Source: an uncultured Oscillospiraceae bacterium (GTDB lineage: Bacteria > Bacillota > Clostridia > Oscillospirales > Oscillospiraceae). From it: a stretch of 21,606 nucleotides of DNA. Numbering within the stretch: the stretch's first letter is position 1; each line of letters opens with the position of its first letter. This document shows positions 7,699-15,272 of this stretch, piece by piece. The stretch lies in the NCBI GenBank assembly GCA_934621665.1, contig CAKTUT010000006.1:1-21606 (forward strand), in the 5' to 3' direction. Below the pieces are notes generated by a model that had not been told where the DNA came from, searched no databases, and saw only the letters and a list, made by a program, of their open reading frames with translations. Made by a program: the position numbers and the translations under genes.

Positions 7699-7735
7699 GC
7701 GGCGGACGGCGGTGTGACGCTGTCCGCCGCATTTT
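7699..7735 (+). terminator. Intrinsic terminator of clpC
   Basis: A 12-bp GC-rich stem with one G-U pair (7699-7710 with 7719-7730) encloses an eight-base loop and is followed by ATTTT. It lies about 20 bases after the clpC stop and separates clpC from the mraZ promoter. Confidence 0.82.
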
Positions 7736-7831
7736 CTACGATTATAGAATAAACGTTCGAAAATTTGAAATTGGCGGTGAAACTGACTAAAAATCGGCGA
7801 AATTTTTACACAGAAATTTTTGAAAAAGGAC

Positions 7832-7860
7832 TTGCATTTTATGTCAACGGATTATATTAT
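7832..7860 (+). promoter_or_regulatory. Probable sigma-A promoter of the dcw (mraZ) operon
   Basis: TTGCAT (7832-7837), 17 bases, then TATTAT (7855-7860), in a strongly AT-rich tract. Upstream, GAAATTTTT occurs at 7799-7807 and 7813-7821, resembling an UP element. The predicted transcript start (about 7867) falls directly before the GTGGAG boxes. Alternative -10 placements shifted by a few bases are possible in the TATATTATATTAT run. Confidence 0.65.
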
Positions 7861-7869
7861 ATTATCAAT

Positions 7870-7905
7870 GTGGAGCAAAGTGGAGTAAAAAAGATGAAAG
7901 TGGAG
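7870..7905 (+). promoter_or_regulatory. Putative MraZ operator: three GTGGAG boxes in 10-bp phase
   Basis: GTGGAG occurs at 7870-7875, 7880-7885 and 7900-7905. The first two are ten bases apart and the third is twenty further on, so all lie on one DNA face with one slot (around 7890) degenerate. Two of the boxes are preceded by AAA or CAA. MraZ is known to bind short G-rich direct repeats of this kind upstream of its own gene (TGGGA-type in E. coli, AAAGTGG-type in Mycoplasma). The boxes sit between the predicted transcript start and the mraZ start codon, which suits autorepression. Confidence 0.72.
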
Positions 7906-7925
7906 CAAGAAAGGAGCGTGAGGGA

Positions 7926-8342
7926 ATGTACGGTAAATACAAGCACACGGTAGACCCCAAGGGTCGTCTGTTCGTTCCCTCCAAGCTTCGTGAAGAGCTC
8001 GGCGACGTCTTTTACGTCACGGTTGCGCCCGACAAGTGCCTGTCGGTCTATACAAGCGAGGGCTGGCAGGAGATTATGGACAAATATAACGCGCTTCCCA
8101 TTTCGCAGGCGCGGAAGATGCGTTTTCTGTTTGCGAACGCGGCCAAGTGTGAGCCGGACAAGCAGGGACGCTTTCTGATTCCGGCGGAGCTCCGGCAGTA
8201 TGCCGGACTTGACCAGGAGGTCACGTTCATCGGCCAGGGCGGCCGCGCCGAAATCTGGAACAGCGAAACCTATGAGGAGCAGGAGCGCGAGATGCTGACG
8301 CCCGAGAATCTGGCGGCGACAATGGAGGAGCTTGGCTTCTGA
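7926..8342 (+). CDS. mraZ: Transcriptional regulator MraZ
   Basis: DNA-binding protein of the AbrB-like swapped-hairpin class and the usual first gene of dcw clusters; it forms a ring-shaped oligomer and represses its own operon in E. coli. The product is 138 residues (family about 140-150). The two tandem half-domains each carry the DxxxR signature: DPKGR (10-14) in DPKGRLFVPSKLR, and DKQGR (78-82) in DKQGRFLIPAELR. Start ATG 7926 follows AAGGAG by nine bases. The stop TGA overlaps the rsmH start by one base (TGATG), so the two are coupled. The GTGGAG boxes just upstream are the likely binding site of this protein. Confidence 0.97.
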   Translation: MYGKYKHTVDPKGRLFVPSKLREELGDVFYVTVAPDKCLSVYTSEGWQEIMDKYNALPISQARKMRFLFANAAKCEPDKQGRFLIPAELRQYAGLDQEVTFIGQGGRAEIWNSETYEEQEREMLTPENLAATMEELGF

Positions 8343-9274
8343 TGGAGTTTTCACATAAATCCGTTTTGCTGGACGAGTGTATCGAGGCGCTGAATATCCG
8401 GCCCGACGGCATCTATCTGGACGGGACGCTGGGCGGCGCGGGACACTCGCTGGAAATCTGCCGACGGCTGATCGGCGGACATCTCATTGGTGTTGACCGC
8501 GACACGGTGGCGCTCGAGGCTGCGGCAAAGCGTCTGCATGCGCACCGGAGCAAGGTAACGCTGGTGCACGACAACTTTGCAAACCTTGGCCAGATACTGG
8601 ACAGTCTCGGCCTTGATGCGATTGACGGGATGCTGTTTGACCTTGGCGTGTCGTCACCGCAGCTGGACGACGGTGAGCGCGGCTTTTCCTATATGGTGGA
8701 CGCGCCGCTGGATATGCGGATGAACCGCGATGACACGCTTACGGCGTACGATATTGTAAACAACTGGCCGCGCGAGGAGCTGCGGCGGATTTTGTTTGAG
8801 TATGGCGAGGAGCGCTACGCGCCGCTGATTGCCGCGGCAATTGAGCGCGTGCGCAGCGACCGGCCGATTGAAACGACGCAGGAGCTTGTCCGCGTCATCA
8901 AAAGCGCCATGCCGCCGCAGGCGCTGCGCGAAAAGCAGCACCCGGCCAAGCGGAGCTTTCAGGCCATCCGCATTGCGGTAAACGACGAGCTTGGCGCGGT
9001 GAGCCAGATGATGCGCATGGCCATCTCACGGCTGAATCCCGGCGGGCGGCTGGCGGTAATTACGTTCCAGTCGCTGGAGGATCGCATCGTAAAAAACGCC
9101 ATGGCCGAGGCGGCCAAGGGGTGTATCTGCCCGCCGGGCTTCCCAGTGTGCGTGTGCGGCAGAAAACCGCAGATCCGGCTGGTCAGCCGCAAGCCCATCG
9201 TACCAAGCGGGCGTGAACTGATGGAAAATCCTCGTGCGCGCAGCGCAAAACTCCGCGTGGCGGAAAAACTGTAA
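8342..9274 (+). CDS. rsmH: 16S rRNA (cytosine1402-N4)-methyltransferase RsmH
   Basis: SAM-dependent enzyme (MraW) that methylates N4 of C1402 in 16S rRNA, fine-tuning the P site. The product is 310 residues, as expected. Visible motifs: LDGTLGGAGHS (26-36) for SAM binding, FDLGVSSPQLD, the FSYMVDAPLDMRM stretch, and HPAKRSFQAIRIAVNDEL, all strongly conserved in RsmH. Near the C-terminus a CIC-PPGFPV-CVCG cysteine cluster is present, often seen in Firmicute homologues. The start overlaps the mraZ stop by one base; the upstream GGAG-rich end of mraZ can serve as ribosome binding site. rsmH and mraZ are the standard 5' pair of dcw operons. The RNA partner modification by RsmI is encoded about 4 kb upstream on the other strand. 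Confidence 0.97.
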   Translation: MEFSHKSVLLDECIEALNIRPDGIYLDGTLGGAGHSLEICRRLIGGHLIGVDRDTVALEAAAKRLHAHRSKVTLVHDNFANLGQILDSLGLDAIDGMLFDLGVSSPQLDDGERGFSYMVDAPLDMRMNRDDTLTAYDIVNNWPREELRRILFEYGEERYAPLIAAAIERVRSDRPIETTQELVRVIKSAMPPQALREKQHPAKRSFQAIRIAVNDELGAVSQMMRMAISRLNPGGRLAVITFQSLEDRIVKNAMAEAAKGCICPPGFPVCVCGRKPQIRLVSRKPIVPSGRELMENPRARSAKLRVAEKL

Positions 9275-9304
9275 TCGAAATTTTACGCAAAGGAAGTGAA
9301 CGTC

Positions 9305-9859
9305 GTGGCAGACGAGAGAAGATATTATGGCACAAACGGTGCGGCTGCGTATGACGTTTACGCAGGAGACCGCTACAGCAGTGCCGCGCGCGAGCTTCCT
9401 CGGCAAGAGCCGCAGCGACGTCATCTTCCGCAGGAGCAGCCGCAGCCCCAGCGCCGCCAGCGCGTCCGCGCAAAAACGGCGGTAGCGCCGTTCACGCTGT
9501 TCGGGATTGCGGTGGTTGCGTGCATGCTGGTGCTGGTGATTTTCGGCTATGTGCAGCTATTTGAGGCCAGCAGCAATGTCAGCAAGCTGCAAAGCAGACT
9601 CTCTGCGCTCCAGCAGGAAAAGATCCTGCTTCAGGCAAAGTACGACGGTCAGCTGGATCTGCGCACGATTGAGCAGCGCGCGGGCGAGCTTGGCCTTTCC
9701 GCACCAAAGGACGATCAGATTGTCTATGTCAGCCTTGCTGGCAGCGACCGGGCGGAAATTTACGAGGAAGAAAAAAACAGTGTGGTTGGCGAGATCGTGA
9801 GCGCTGTGGAAGAAAGTATTTCCAGCCTCATTGCATATCTACGGCTGGGTTCGGCATAG
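9305..9859 (+). CDS. ftsL: Cell division protein FtsL-like bitopic protein
   Basis: Single-pass division protein; with DivIC/FtsB and DivIB/FtsQ it activates the FtsW-PBP synthase at the septum. The 184-residue product has a long Pro/Gln/Arg-rich cytoplasmic N-terminus (1-58), one transmembrane segment (61-83), then a heptad-like coiled coil (about 88-115, SKLQSRLSALQQEKILLQAKY) and the DLRTIEQRAGELGLSAPK stretch seen in FtsL/FtsB-type proteins. It is longer than B. subtilis FtsL (about 117), both at the N-terminus and in an acidic tail. I chose GTG 9305 because AAAGGAAG lies about eight bases upstream; GTG 9296 overlaps that site. Identity rests on architecture and position between rsmH and the PBP gene, since sequence in this family is poorly conserved. 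Confidence 0.85.
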   Translation: MADERRYYGTNGAAAYDVYAGDRYSSAARELPRQEPQRRHLPQEQPQPQRRQRVRAKTAVAPFTLFGIAVVACMLVLVIFGYVQLFEASSNVSKLQSRLSALQQEKILLQAKYDGQLDLRTIEQRAGELGLSAPKDDQIVYVSLAGSDRAEIYEEEKNSVVGEIVSAVEESISSLIAYLRLGSA

Positions 9860-9894
9860 GCTGAAAGCGGCAGACCGCAGGAATAGAGCTTTGG

Positions 9895-9931
9895 CAAGGG
9901 CGGTTGAGGATCAAAAAACCGCCCTTGTTTT
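9895..9931 (+). terminator. Terminator-like hairpin between ftsL and the PBP gene
   Basis: CAAGGGCGGTT (9895-9905) pairs perfectly with AACCGCCCTTG (9917-9927), loop 11 bases, followed by TTTT and then GACAG. This has the form of an intrinsic terminator with a short U run and lies inside the otherwise collinear operon, 28 bases before the PBP start. Partial termination could lower downstream gene output relative to mraZ-rsmH-ftsL. TTGACA at 9930-9935 is present but no -10 is at the right distance. Confidence 0.6.
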
Positions 9932-9958
9932 GACAGTATGGATGGAAAGGCGCAGTCA

Positions 9959-12364
9959 ATGGCATTGAAAGTAATCCGTCCGGAGGACGGCAGACATAAG
10001 AAGAAAAAAACAGATCCGGCTCAGAGTGCGCAGCGGGCAAACCGTACGATTCTGCGCCGGACGCTCGTGCTTCTGGTGGTGTTCGGTATCGGTGTGTTTA
10101 TTCCGCTGATTGCGACGCTGTATAACCTGATGATCAAGCAGCACGACTATTATGAGGCGCTGGCCATTAACAACCAGACGCGCTCCACACCGCTGAGCGC
10201 GGCGCGCGGACTGGTCTATGACCGCAATATGAATATTCTGGCTTCATCTACGACGGTGGAGACGGTGTTCATCGACCCGAATGAAATCGCAAAGGAAATG
10301 GAAAAACCGGAAAACAGCGGCCTGCTGGATAAAATTGCGAACGGCCTGTCCGGAATTCTGGATGTGACGGCGGATTTCGTCCGCGAACAGGCGGCAGATA
10401 AGGCCTATCGCTACAAGGTCATCCAGCGAAAAATCGACGAGACGCTTGCCGATGAGGTGCGCGCGTTTATTAACGACAACGACATCACCGGCGTGTATCT
10501 GGAAACTGATGCAAGCCGTGTCTATCCGTATTCCTCGCTTGGCGCGCAGCTGCTGGGCTTTGTCAGCAGCGACAATGTGGGCACAGAGGGCATCGAATCC
10601 TATTACAATTCCTATCTCGAGGGCACGGCGGGCAAGGTTGTCACAACGAAAGGCAACTACGGCTCGGAAATGCTCTACACCTATGAAAAATACTATGACG
10701 CGTCCAACGGCGATAGCCTGGTGCTGACCATCGACACTACCGTCCAGCAGATGCTGGAGAAGAATTTGCAGGCGGCGATTGACCGCTATGAGATTCAAAA
10801 CGGCGCGTTCGGTATTGTCATGGACGTGAACACCGGCGCAATTGTCGCCATGGCTACGCTTGGCAGCTATGACCCGAACAACCATCTGGAAATCTATGAC
10901 GAGCAGACGGCGCAGACGCTGGAGGAAGAATACCAGCAGCTTTTGACGTATAAAAAGGGCACGGACGAATACGAGCAGAAGCGAACGGAATATAACCAGC
11001 ATGTGGCTGCCGCGCGCTTGAAGCAGTGGCGCAACCGCTGCGTTTCCGACGGCTATGAGCCGGGCTCTACGTTCAAGGTCGTTACGCTGGCCGAGGCGCT
11101 GGACAGCGGCGCGGCCACGCTGAACGACACGTATTTTTGCAGCGGTGAGGAAATGATTGCCGACCGTGATAAGCCGGTTCACTGCTGGAAAGCAGCCGGC
11201 CACGGCGCACAGACAACGGCTGAGGCACTCGGCAATTCCTGCAATATTGCGTTCGGCCACATCGGCGTCAAGCTTGGCGGCACAAAGTACTATGAGTACG
11301 CCGAGGCGTTTGGCATTCTGGAGCGCACCGGTATTGACCTACCCGGTGAGGCAAGCGGCTATTTCTTCGATTTTGATACGCTGACCAAGGGCTATTCATC
11401 GGTTATTTCCGGCTCGTTCGGCCAGACGTTCCACGTCACGCCCATTCAGCAGGTGCGCGCAATAGCCGCAGTTGTCAACGGCGGCTATGTGCTTCAGCCG
11501 TATGTGGTCAGTCAGGTTCTGGATTCCGACGGCAATGTGGTGCAGGAAAACGGACGAACCGTTCTGCGTCAGGCCATCAGCGAGTCCACGTCCATCACGA
11601 TGCGTGACCTTTTGGAAAAGGTCGTTACCGAGGGCACGGCCAAGAGCGCAAGGACACCCGGCTACCGCGTAGGCGGCAAGACCGGTACGTCGGAAAAGAC
11701 GGACACCTATGATGAGTACGGCAACATGACTGAGGATAAGATTGTCTCATTTGTCGGTGTTGCACCAATTGACGATCCGCAGTATGTGGTGCTGGTGGCG
11801 CTGGATACGCCGAAGCACGAAGAGGGAAACTATAAGTACACGCCGAACGGCTATTATATCTCCGGCGGCCTGATGGCCGCGCCGACGGTGCGTGATATTT
11901 TCCTTGATATTCTGCCGTATCTTGGCATTGAGCCGGACTACTCCTCCGACGATATCCGCGGCGTCAATGTTACCATGCCAAGCCTTACCGGCCTGACTGA
12001 GCAGGAGGCCGCAGAGACGCTGGCTTCGTGCAGCCTGACCTACCGGACAATCGGCTCTGGCGCGGTGGTAACGGATCAGATTCCGGCTGCGGGTGCGCTG
12101 CTGCCTGGACAATCTGAGGTGATTCTCTACCTCGATGCCGAGAAGTCAACGGAAAAGGTTGAAGTGCCGAACTTTGTCGGCTACGGCGTGGCAGATGTGA
12201 ACTGGCTCGCAAATCAGGCGGGCGTCTATGTGCAGGCAAAGGGCACGGATATGAGCGAAAACTGGGTCAGCGTCACGTATCAGGACATCGAGCCAGGTAC
12301 GATGGTTGACAGAGGTACTACAATAACGGTAGAATTTACGGATCACAGTTCGCTGGACGATTAG
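9959..12364 (+). CDS. Class B penicillin-binding protein with two PASTA domains (FtsI/PBP2B/SpoVD family)
   Basis: Septal peptidoglycan transpeptidase that crosslinks strands made by FtsW. The 801-residue product has a basic cytoplasmic tail (KKKK 14-17), one transmembrane anchor (about 35-57), a PBP dimerisation domain (about 70-250) and a transpeptidase domain with active-site S370-T-F-K373, S427-C-N429 and K574-T-G576. Two PASTA domains close it (about 673-727 and 736-797). Two PASTA repeats resemble B. subtilis PBP2B, while SpoVD has one; only one such gene is present here, so it may serve division, sporulation or both. Residues 311-356 form a charged, probably helical insertion just before the catalytic serine. 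I prefer ATG 9959 (AAAGG eight bases upstream) to ATG 9938, which has no ribosome binding site. Confidence 0.93.
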   Translation: MALKVIRPEDGRHKKKKTDPAQSAQRANRTILRRTLVLLVVFGIGVFIPLIATLYNLMIKQHDYYEALAINNQTRSTPLSAARGLVYDRNMNILASSTTVETVFIDPNEIAKEMEKPENSGLLDKIANGLSGILDVTADFVREQAADKAYRYKVIQRKIDETLADEVRAFINDNDITGVYLETDASRVYPYSSLGAQLLGFVSSDNVGTEGIESYYNSYLEGTAGKVVTTKGNYGSEMLYTYEKYYDASNGDSLVLTIDTTVQQMLEKNLQAAIDRYEIQNGAFGIVMDVNTGAIVAMATLGSYDPNNHLEIYDEQTAQTLEEEYQQLLTYKKGTDEYEQKRTEYNQHVAAARLKQWRNRCVSDGYEPGSTFKVVTLAEALDSGAATLNDTYFCSGEEMIADRDKPVHCWKAAGHGAQTTAEALGNSCNIAFGHIGVKLGGTKYYEYAEAFGILERTGIDLPGEASGYFFDFDTLTKGYSSVISGSFGQTFHVTPIQQVRAIAAVVNGGYVLQPYVVSQVLDSDGNVVQENGRTVLRQAISESTSITMRDLLEKVVTEGTAKSARTPGYRVGGKTGTSEKTDTYDEYGNMTEDKIVSFVGVAPIDDPQYVVLVALDTPKHEEGNYKYTPNGYYISGGLMAAPTVRDIFLDILPYLGIEPDYSSDDIRGVNVTMPSLTGLTEQEAAETLASCSLTYRTIGSGAVVTDQIPAAGALLPGQSEVILYLDAEKSTEKVEVPNFVGYGVADVNWLANQAGVYVQAKGTDMSENWVSVTYQDIEPGTMVDRGTTITVEFTDHSSLDD

Positions 12365-12423
12365 TCCGGCGGCTGGCGATCAAACGAATTGATTCTGCAT
12401 GGCAGAAGAAAGGATGGCACACA

Positions 12424-13875
12424 ATGGAGCTTCGTACACTGCTAAGCGGCGTTGAAGTTTTGGAGACAAACGCGCCGATGGAGCTGGAAATCAGCGGCGT
12501 CAGCTATGACTCGCGCGCGGTAAAGCCAGGAGAGCTGTTTGTTGCCGTCACAGGCTTTGCCGCCGACGGACATCGCTTTATCCCCATGGCAGCGGAGAAA
12601 GGCGCGGCTGCGGTGCTCTGTGAGCGCCGTCCGGCGCAGAATATCCCGTTTGTGCGCGTGGCGTCCACGCGCGCGGCGCTGGCCAGCGTCAGCGCGAACT
12701 GGTTCGGCCGTCCGGCGGACAAAATGACGATGATCGGCGTGACCGGCACAAATGGGAAAACATCTATCACCTATCTGCTGAAAACCGTGCTGGAACAGAC
12801 ACTCGGCGCAAAGGTTGGTCTGATCGGCACAATTCAGAATATGATTGGCGATGAGGTGCTGGAAACCGAGCGTACCACGCCCGAGAGCTTTGAACTGCAA
12901 AGCCTGTTCTCACGGATGGCGCAAAAGGGCTGCACGCATGTGATTATGGAGGTTTCATCACACGCGCTGGCGCTGCACCGGACGGACGGCATTCACTTCC
13001 GCGTTGGCATTTTTACAAATTTGACCGAGGATCATCTGGATTTCCACAAGACGATGACCGAATACTGCGACGCGAAAGCGCTGCTGTTCCGGCAGTGCGA
13101 CATTGGCGTGCTGAATCTGGACGATCTGTATTATGAGCGAATCCGCCGTCAGGCAACGTGCCGTATCCTGACGTATTCCGTCAAAGATAACGCCGCCGAC
13201 CTTGTGGCAAAGAACATCCGTCTCAAGCCCGACCGCATCGAGACGGACGTGGTAACCGGCAACGACATCAGCCGCGCGGAGCTGCGCATCCCCGGCGCGT
13301 TCAGCGTTTATAACGCGCTGGCCGTGATTGAGGCGGCGCAGGCGCTTGATATTCCGCTGGCGCAGATTACGGCAGCGCTGCGCGAGGCTAGGGGCGTCAA
13401 GGGCAGGGTGGAGGTTGTGCCAACACCCGGCAAGGACTATACCGTCCTGATCGACTATTCCCACACGCCGGACAGCCTTGAAAACGTACTGAAAACGGTG
13501 CGTGGGTTCTGCAAGGGACGCGTCATTGCCGTCTTTGGCTGCGGCGGCGACCGCGATCCGTATAAGCGCCCGATTATGGGCAAAATTGCGGCGGAGCTGG
13601 CCGATTACAGTGTGGTCACCTCCGACAATCCAAGAACCGAAGATCCGAACGCCATTATTGAGCAGATTGTGGCCGGTATGGGCGGCGCAAAGGGAAAATA
13701 CAGCGTGATTGAAAACCGTGTGGAGGCCATCGGATGGGCGATGGCGCACGCAAAAAAGGACGATATCATCGTCCTGTGCGGCAAGGGTCACGAGACTTAT
13801 CAGGAAATTGGACACGAAAAGCGTCATCTGGATGAGCGCGAGGTTGTTGCAGCGTATTTGGAGAACGAACGATGA
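12424..13875 (+). CDS. murE: UDP-MurNAc-tripeptide synthetase MurE (meso-DAP type)
   Basis: Cytoplasmic ATP-dependent Mur ligase that adds the third residue to UDP-MurNAc-L-Ala-D-Glu. The product is 483 residues, normal size. Motifs: N-terminal ISGVSYDSRAVKPGELFVA (UDP-sugar binding), P-loop GVTGTNGKTS (K112), ERTTPES substrate stretch, MEVSSHAL, TNLTEDHLDFH, and DNPR at 401-404 within TSDNPRTEDP. DNPR is the known signature of meso-diaminopimelate-adding MurE; lysine-adding enzymes differ there, so I infer mDAP peptidoglycan. GHETYQ near the C-terminus is also conserved. Start ATG 12424 lies nine bases after AGGA. The stop overlaps the murF start (ATGA), so the two ligases are coupled. Confidence 0.97.
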   Translation: MELRTLLSGVEVLETNAPMELEISGVSYDSRAVKPGELFVAVTGFAADGHRFIPMAAEKGAAAVLCERRPAQNIPFVRVASTRAALASVSANWFGRPADKMTMIGVTGTNGKTSITYLLKTVLEQTLGAKVGLIGTIQNMIGDEVLETERTTPESFELQSLFSRMAQKGCTHVIMEVSSHALALHRTDGIHFRVGIFTNLTEDHLDFHKTMTEYCDAKALLFRQCDIGVLNLDDLYYERIRRQATCRILTYSVKDNAADLVAKNIRLKPDRIETDVVTGNDISRAELRIPGAFSVYNALAVIEAAQALDIPLAQITAALREARGVKGRVEVVPTPGKDYTVLIDYSHTPDSLENVLKTVRGFCKGRVIAVFGCGGDRDPYKRPIMGKIAAELADYSVVTSDNPRTEDPNAIIEQIVAGMGGAKGKYSVIENRVEAIGWAMAHAKKDDIIVLCGKGHETYQEIGHEKRHLDEREVVAAYLENER

Positions 13876-15248
13876 AAGAACTGAAACTGGAGCAGCTTGC
13901 CGCGTGGTGCGGCACAGTGCTTGACAAAAACAGCGCCGGGATTATCGTCCGCGGCGTGCAGTCGGACTCGCGCAAGGTACAGCCGGGCGATTTGTTTGTC
14001 GCCATTGCAGGTGAGCGCGTGGACGGACATGATTATATTGCCGCAGCGGTGGAACGCGGCGCGGTGGCCGCGCTGGTCAGCCATCCGGTGGACGCGCCGA
14101 TTCCGTGTATGCTGGTAGACGATACGCTCAAGGCATATGGCGCAATTGCTGCGGGCTATCGCCGGATGCTGCCCATCCGTGCCATCGGCATTACTGGCAG
14201 CGTGGGCAAGACTACGACAAAGGAAATGATTGCGTGCGTTTTGAGCACGGTCTACCGCACGGCCAAAACTGCGGGCAATCACAATAACAATCTGGGACTT
14301 CCCATGACGATTATGGATATGCCGGCAGACACGCAGGTGGCGGTGCTGGAGATGGGCATGAACCACTTCGGCGAGATGGCGTATCTTACGTCGATTGCGC
14401 GGCCAAACATCGCTGTAATCACCAACATCGGCACGATGCACATTGAGCACCTTGGCAGCCGCGAGGGTATTTTGCAGGCAAAGCTTGAAATCCTAAAGGG
14501 CGTACCAGACGACGGCATCGGCATTTTCAACGGCGACGAGCCGCTTTTGTGGAACGTCCGCAACGACGGCGGCCACAGAAAGTACTACTTCGGCATCGAA
14601 AACAAGCTGGCAGACCTTGTGGCAAGCGATATTGTGGAGCTGGACGACGGCATGCGCTTTCAGGTAACGGGCATGGGACAGCAGTTTGAGCTCTTCGTCC
14701 CGGCCATCGGCCACCACACGGTGTATAATGCGCTGTGTGCCACGGCGACGGCGCTGCTGCTGGATATCAAGCCCGAAAAAATCCAGTCGGCGCTCAGCAG
14801 CTTCCAGAATACCGGAATGCGCCAGCGGATCTATCCGCACGGCGGCATGACGATTATTGAGGACTGCTACAATGCCGGACCGGAATCCACAGAGGCGGCG
14901 CTGAACGTGCTGGAAAGCTATCCCGGTAAGGGACGGCGGATTGCCGTGCTCGGTGATATGCTGGAGCTTGGCAGCCGGTCAAGCGCCGAGCACTATCGTA
15001 TCGGACGTCTGGCTGCGCAAAAGGCGGATATGCTCTTTACCTACGGCGCAAACGCCGTGCGTATGATCACCGGTGCGATTACCGGCGGTATGACGGCGAA
15101 AAACGCCGAGCACTTTGACACGCACGAGGATCTGGCTCATGTGCTTAAGACGCGCGTTGCCGAGGGCGATATCATTCTGTTCAAGGGCAGCCGCGGCATG
15201 AAGATGGAGCGGGCGCTGCACCTGTTTTTGGACGAAGAGGACAAATAA
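13872..15248 (+). CDS. murF: UDP-MurNAc-tripeptide--D-Ala-D-Ala ligase MurF
   Basis: Last cytoplasmic Mur ligase, joining D-Ala-D-Ala to UDP-MurNAc-tripeptide with ATP. The product is 458 residues, as usual. Motifs: GVQSDSRKVQPGDLFVAIAGERVDGH near the N-terminus, P-loop GSVGKTTTKEM (109-119, K113), NHNNNLGLP, EMGMNHFGEM, TNIGTMHIEHLGS, and DCYNAGPES followed by VLGDMLELG, the standard C-domain signatures of MurF. Start ATG overlaps the murE stop by four bases, with GGAG eight bases upstream inside murE. The next gene, mraY, begins 24 bases later and uses the nucleotide-pentapeptide product of MurF. Confidence 0.97.
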   Translation: MKELKLEQLAAWCGTVLDKNSAGIIVRGVQSDSRKVQPGDLFVAIAGERVDGHDYIAAAVERGAVAALVSHPVDAPIPCMLVDDTLKAYGAIAAGYRRMLPIRAIGITGSVGKTTTKEMIACVLSTVYRTAKTAGNHNNNLGLPMTIMDMPADTQVAVLEMGMNHFGEMAYLTSIARPNIAVITNIGTMHIEHLGSREGILQAKLEILKGVPDDGIGIFNGDEPLLWNVRNDGGHRKYYFGIENKLADLVASDIVELDDGMRFQVTGMGQQFELFVPAIGHHTVYNALCATATALLLDIKPEKIQSALSSFQNTGMRQRIYPHGGMTIIEDCYNAGPESTEAALNVLESYPGKGRRIAVLGDMLELGSRSSAEHYRIGRLAAQKADMLFTYGANAVRMITGAITGGMTAKNAEHFDTHEDLAHVLKTRVAEGDIILFKGSRGMKMERALHLFLDEEDK

Positions 15249-15272
15249 GAAATATACCGGAGGAAATCCGTC

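Noticed and set aside
9930..9952. TTGACA at 9930-9935 as a promoter for the PBP gene
   Set aside because: No -10-like hexamer lies 16-18 bases downstream; the motif overlaps the end of the hairpin U run.
10244..11260. 338-codon minus-strand open frame inside the PBP gene
   Set aside because: It is antisense to the PBP coding region with its catalytic motifs; long antisense frames are common in GC-rich coding DNA.
12393..12407. Small hairpin TTCTGC-ATG-GCAGAA before murE
   Set aside because: Only six base pairs with a three-base loop and no U run; could easily arise by chance and leaves the ribosome binding site free.
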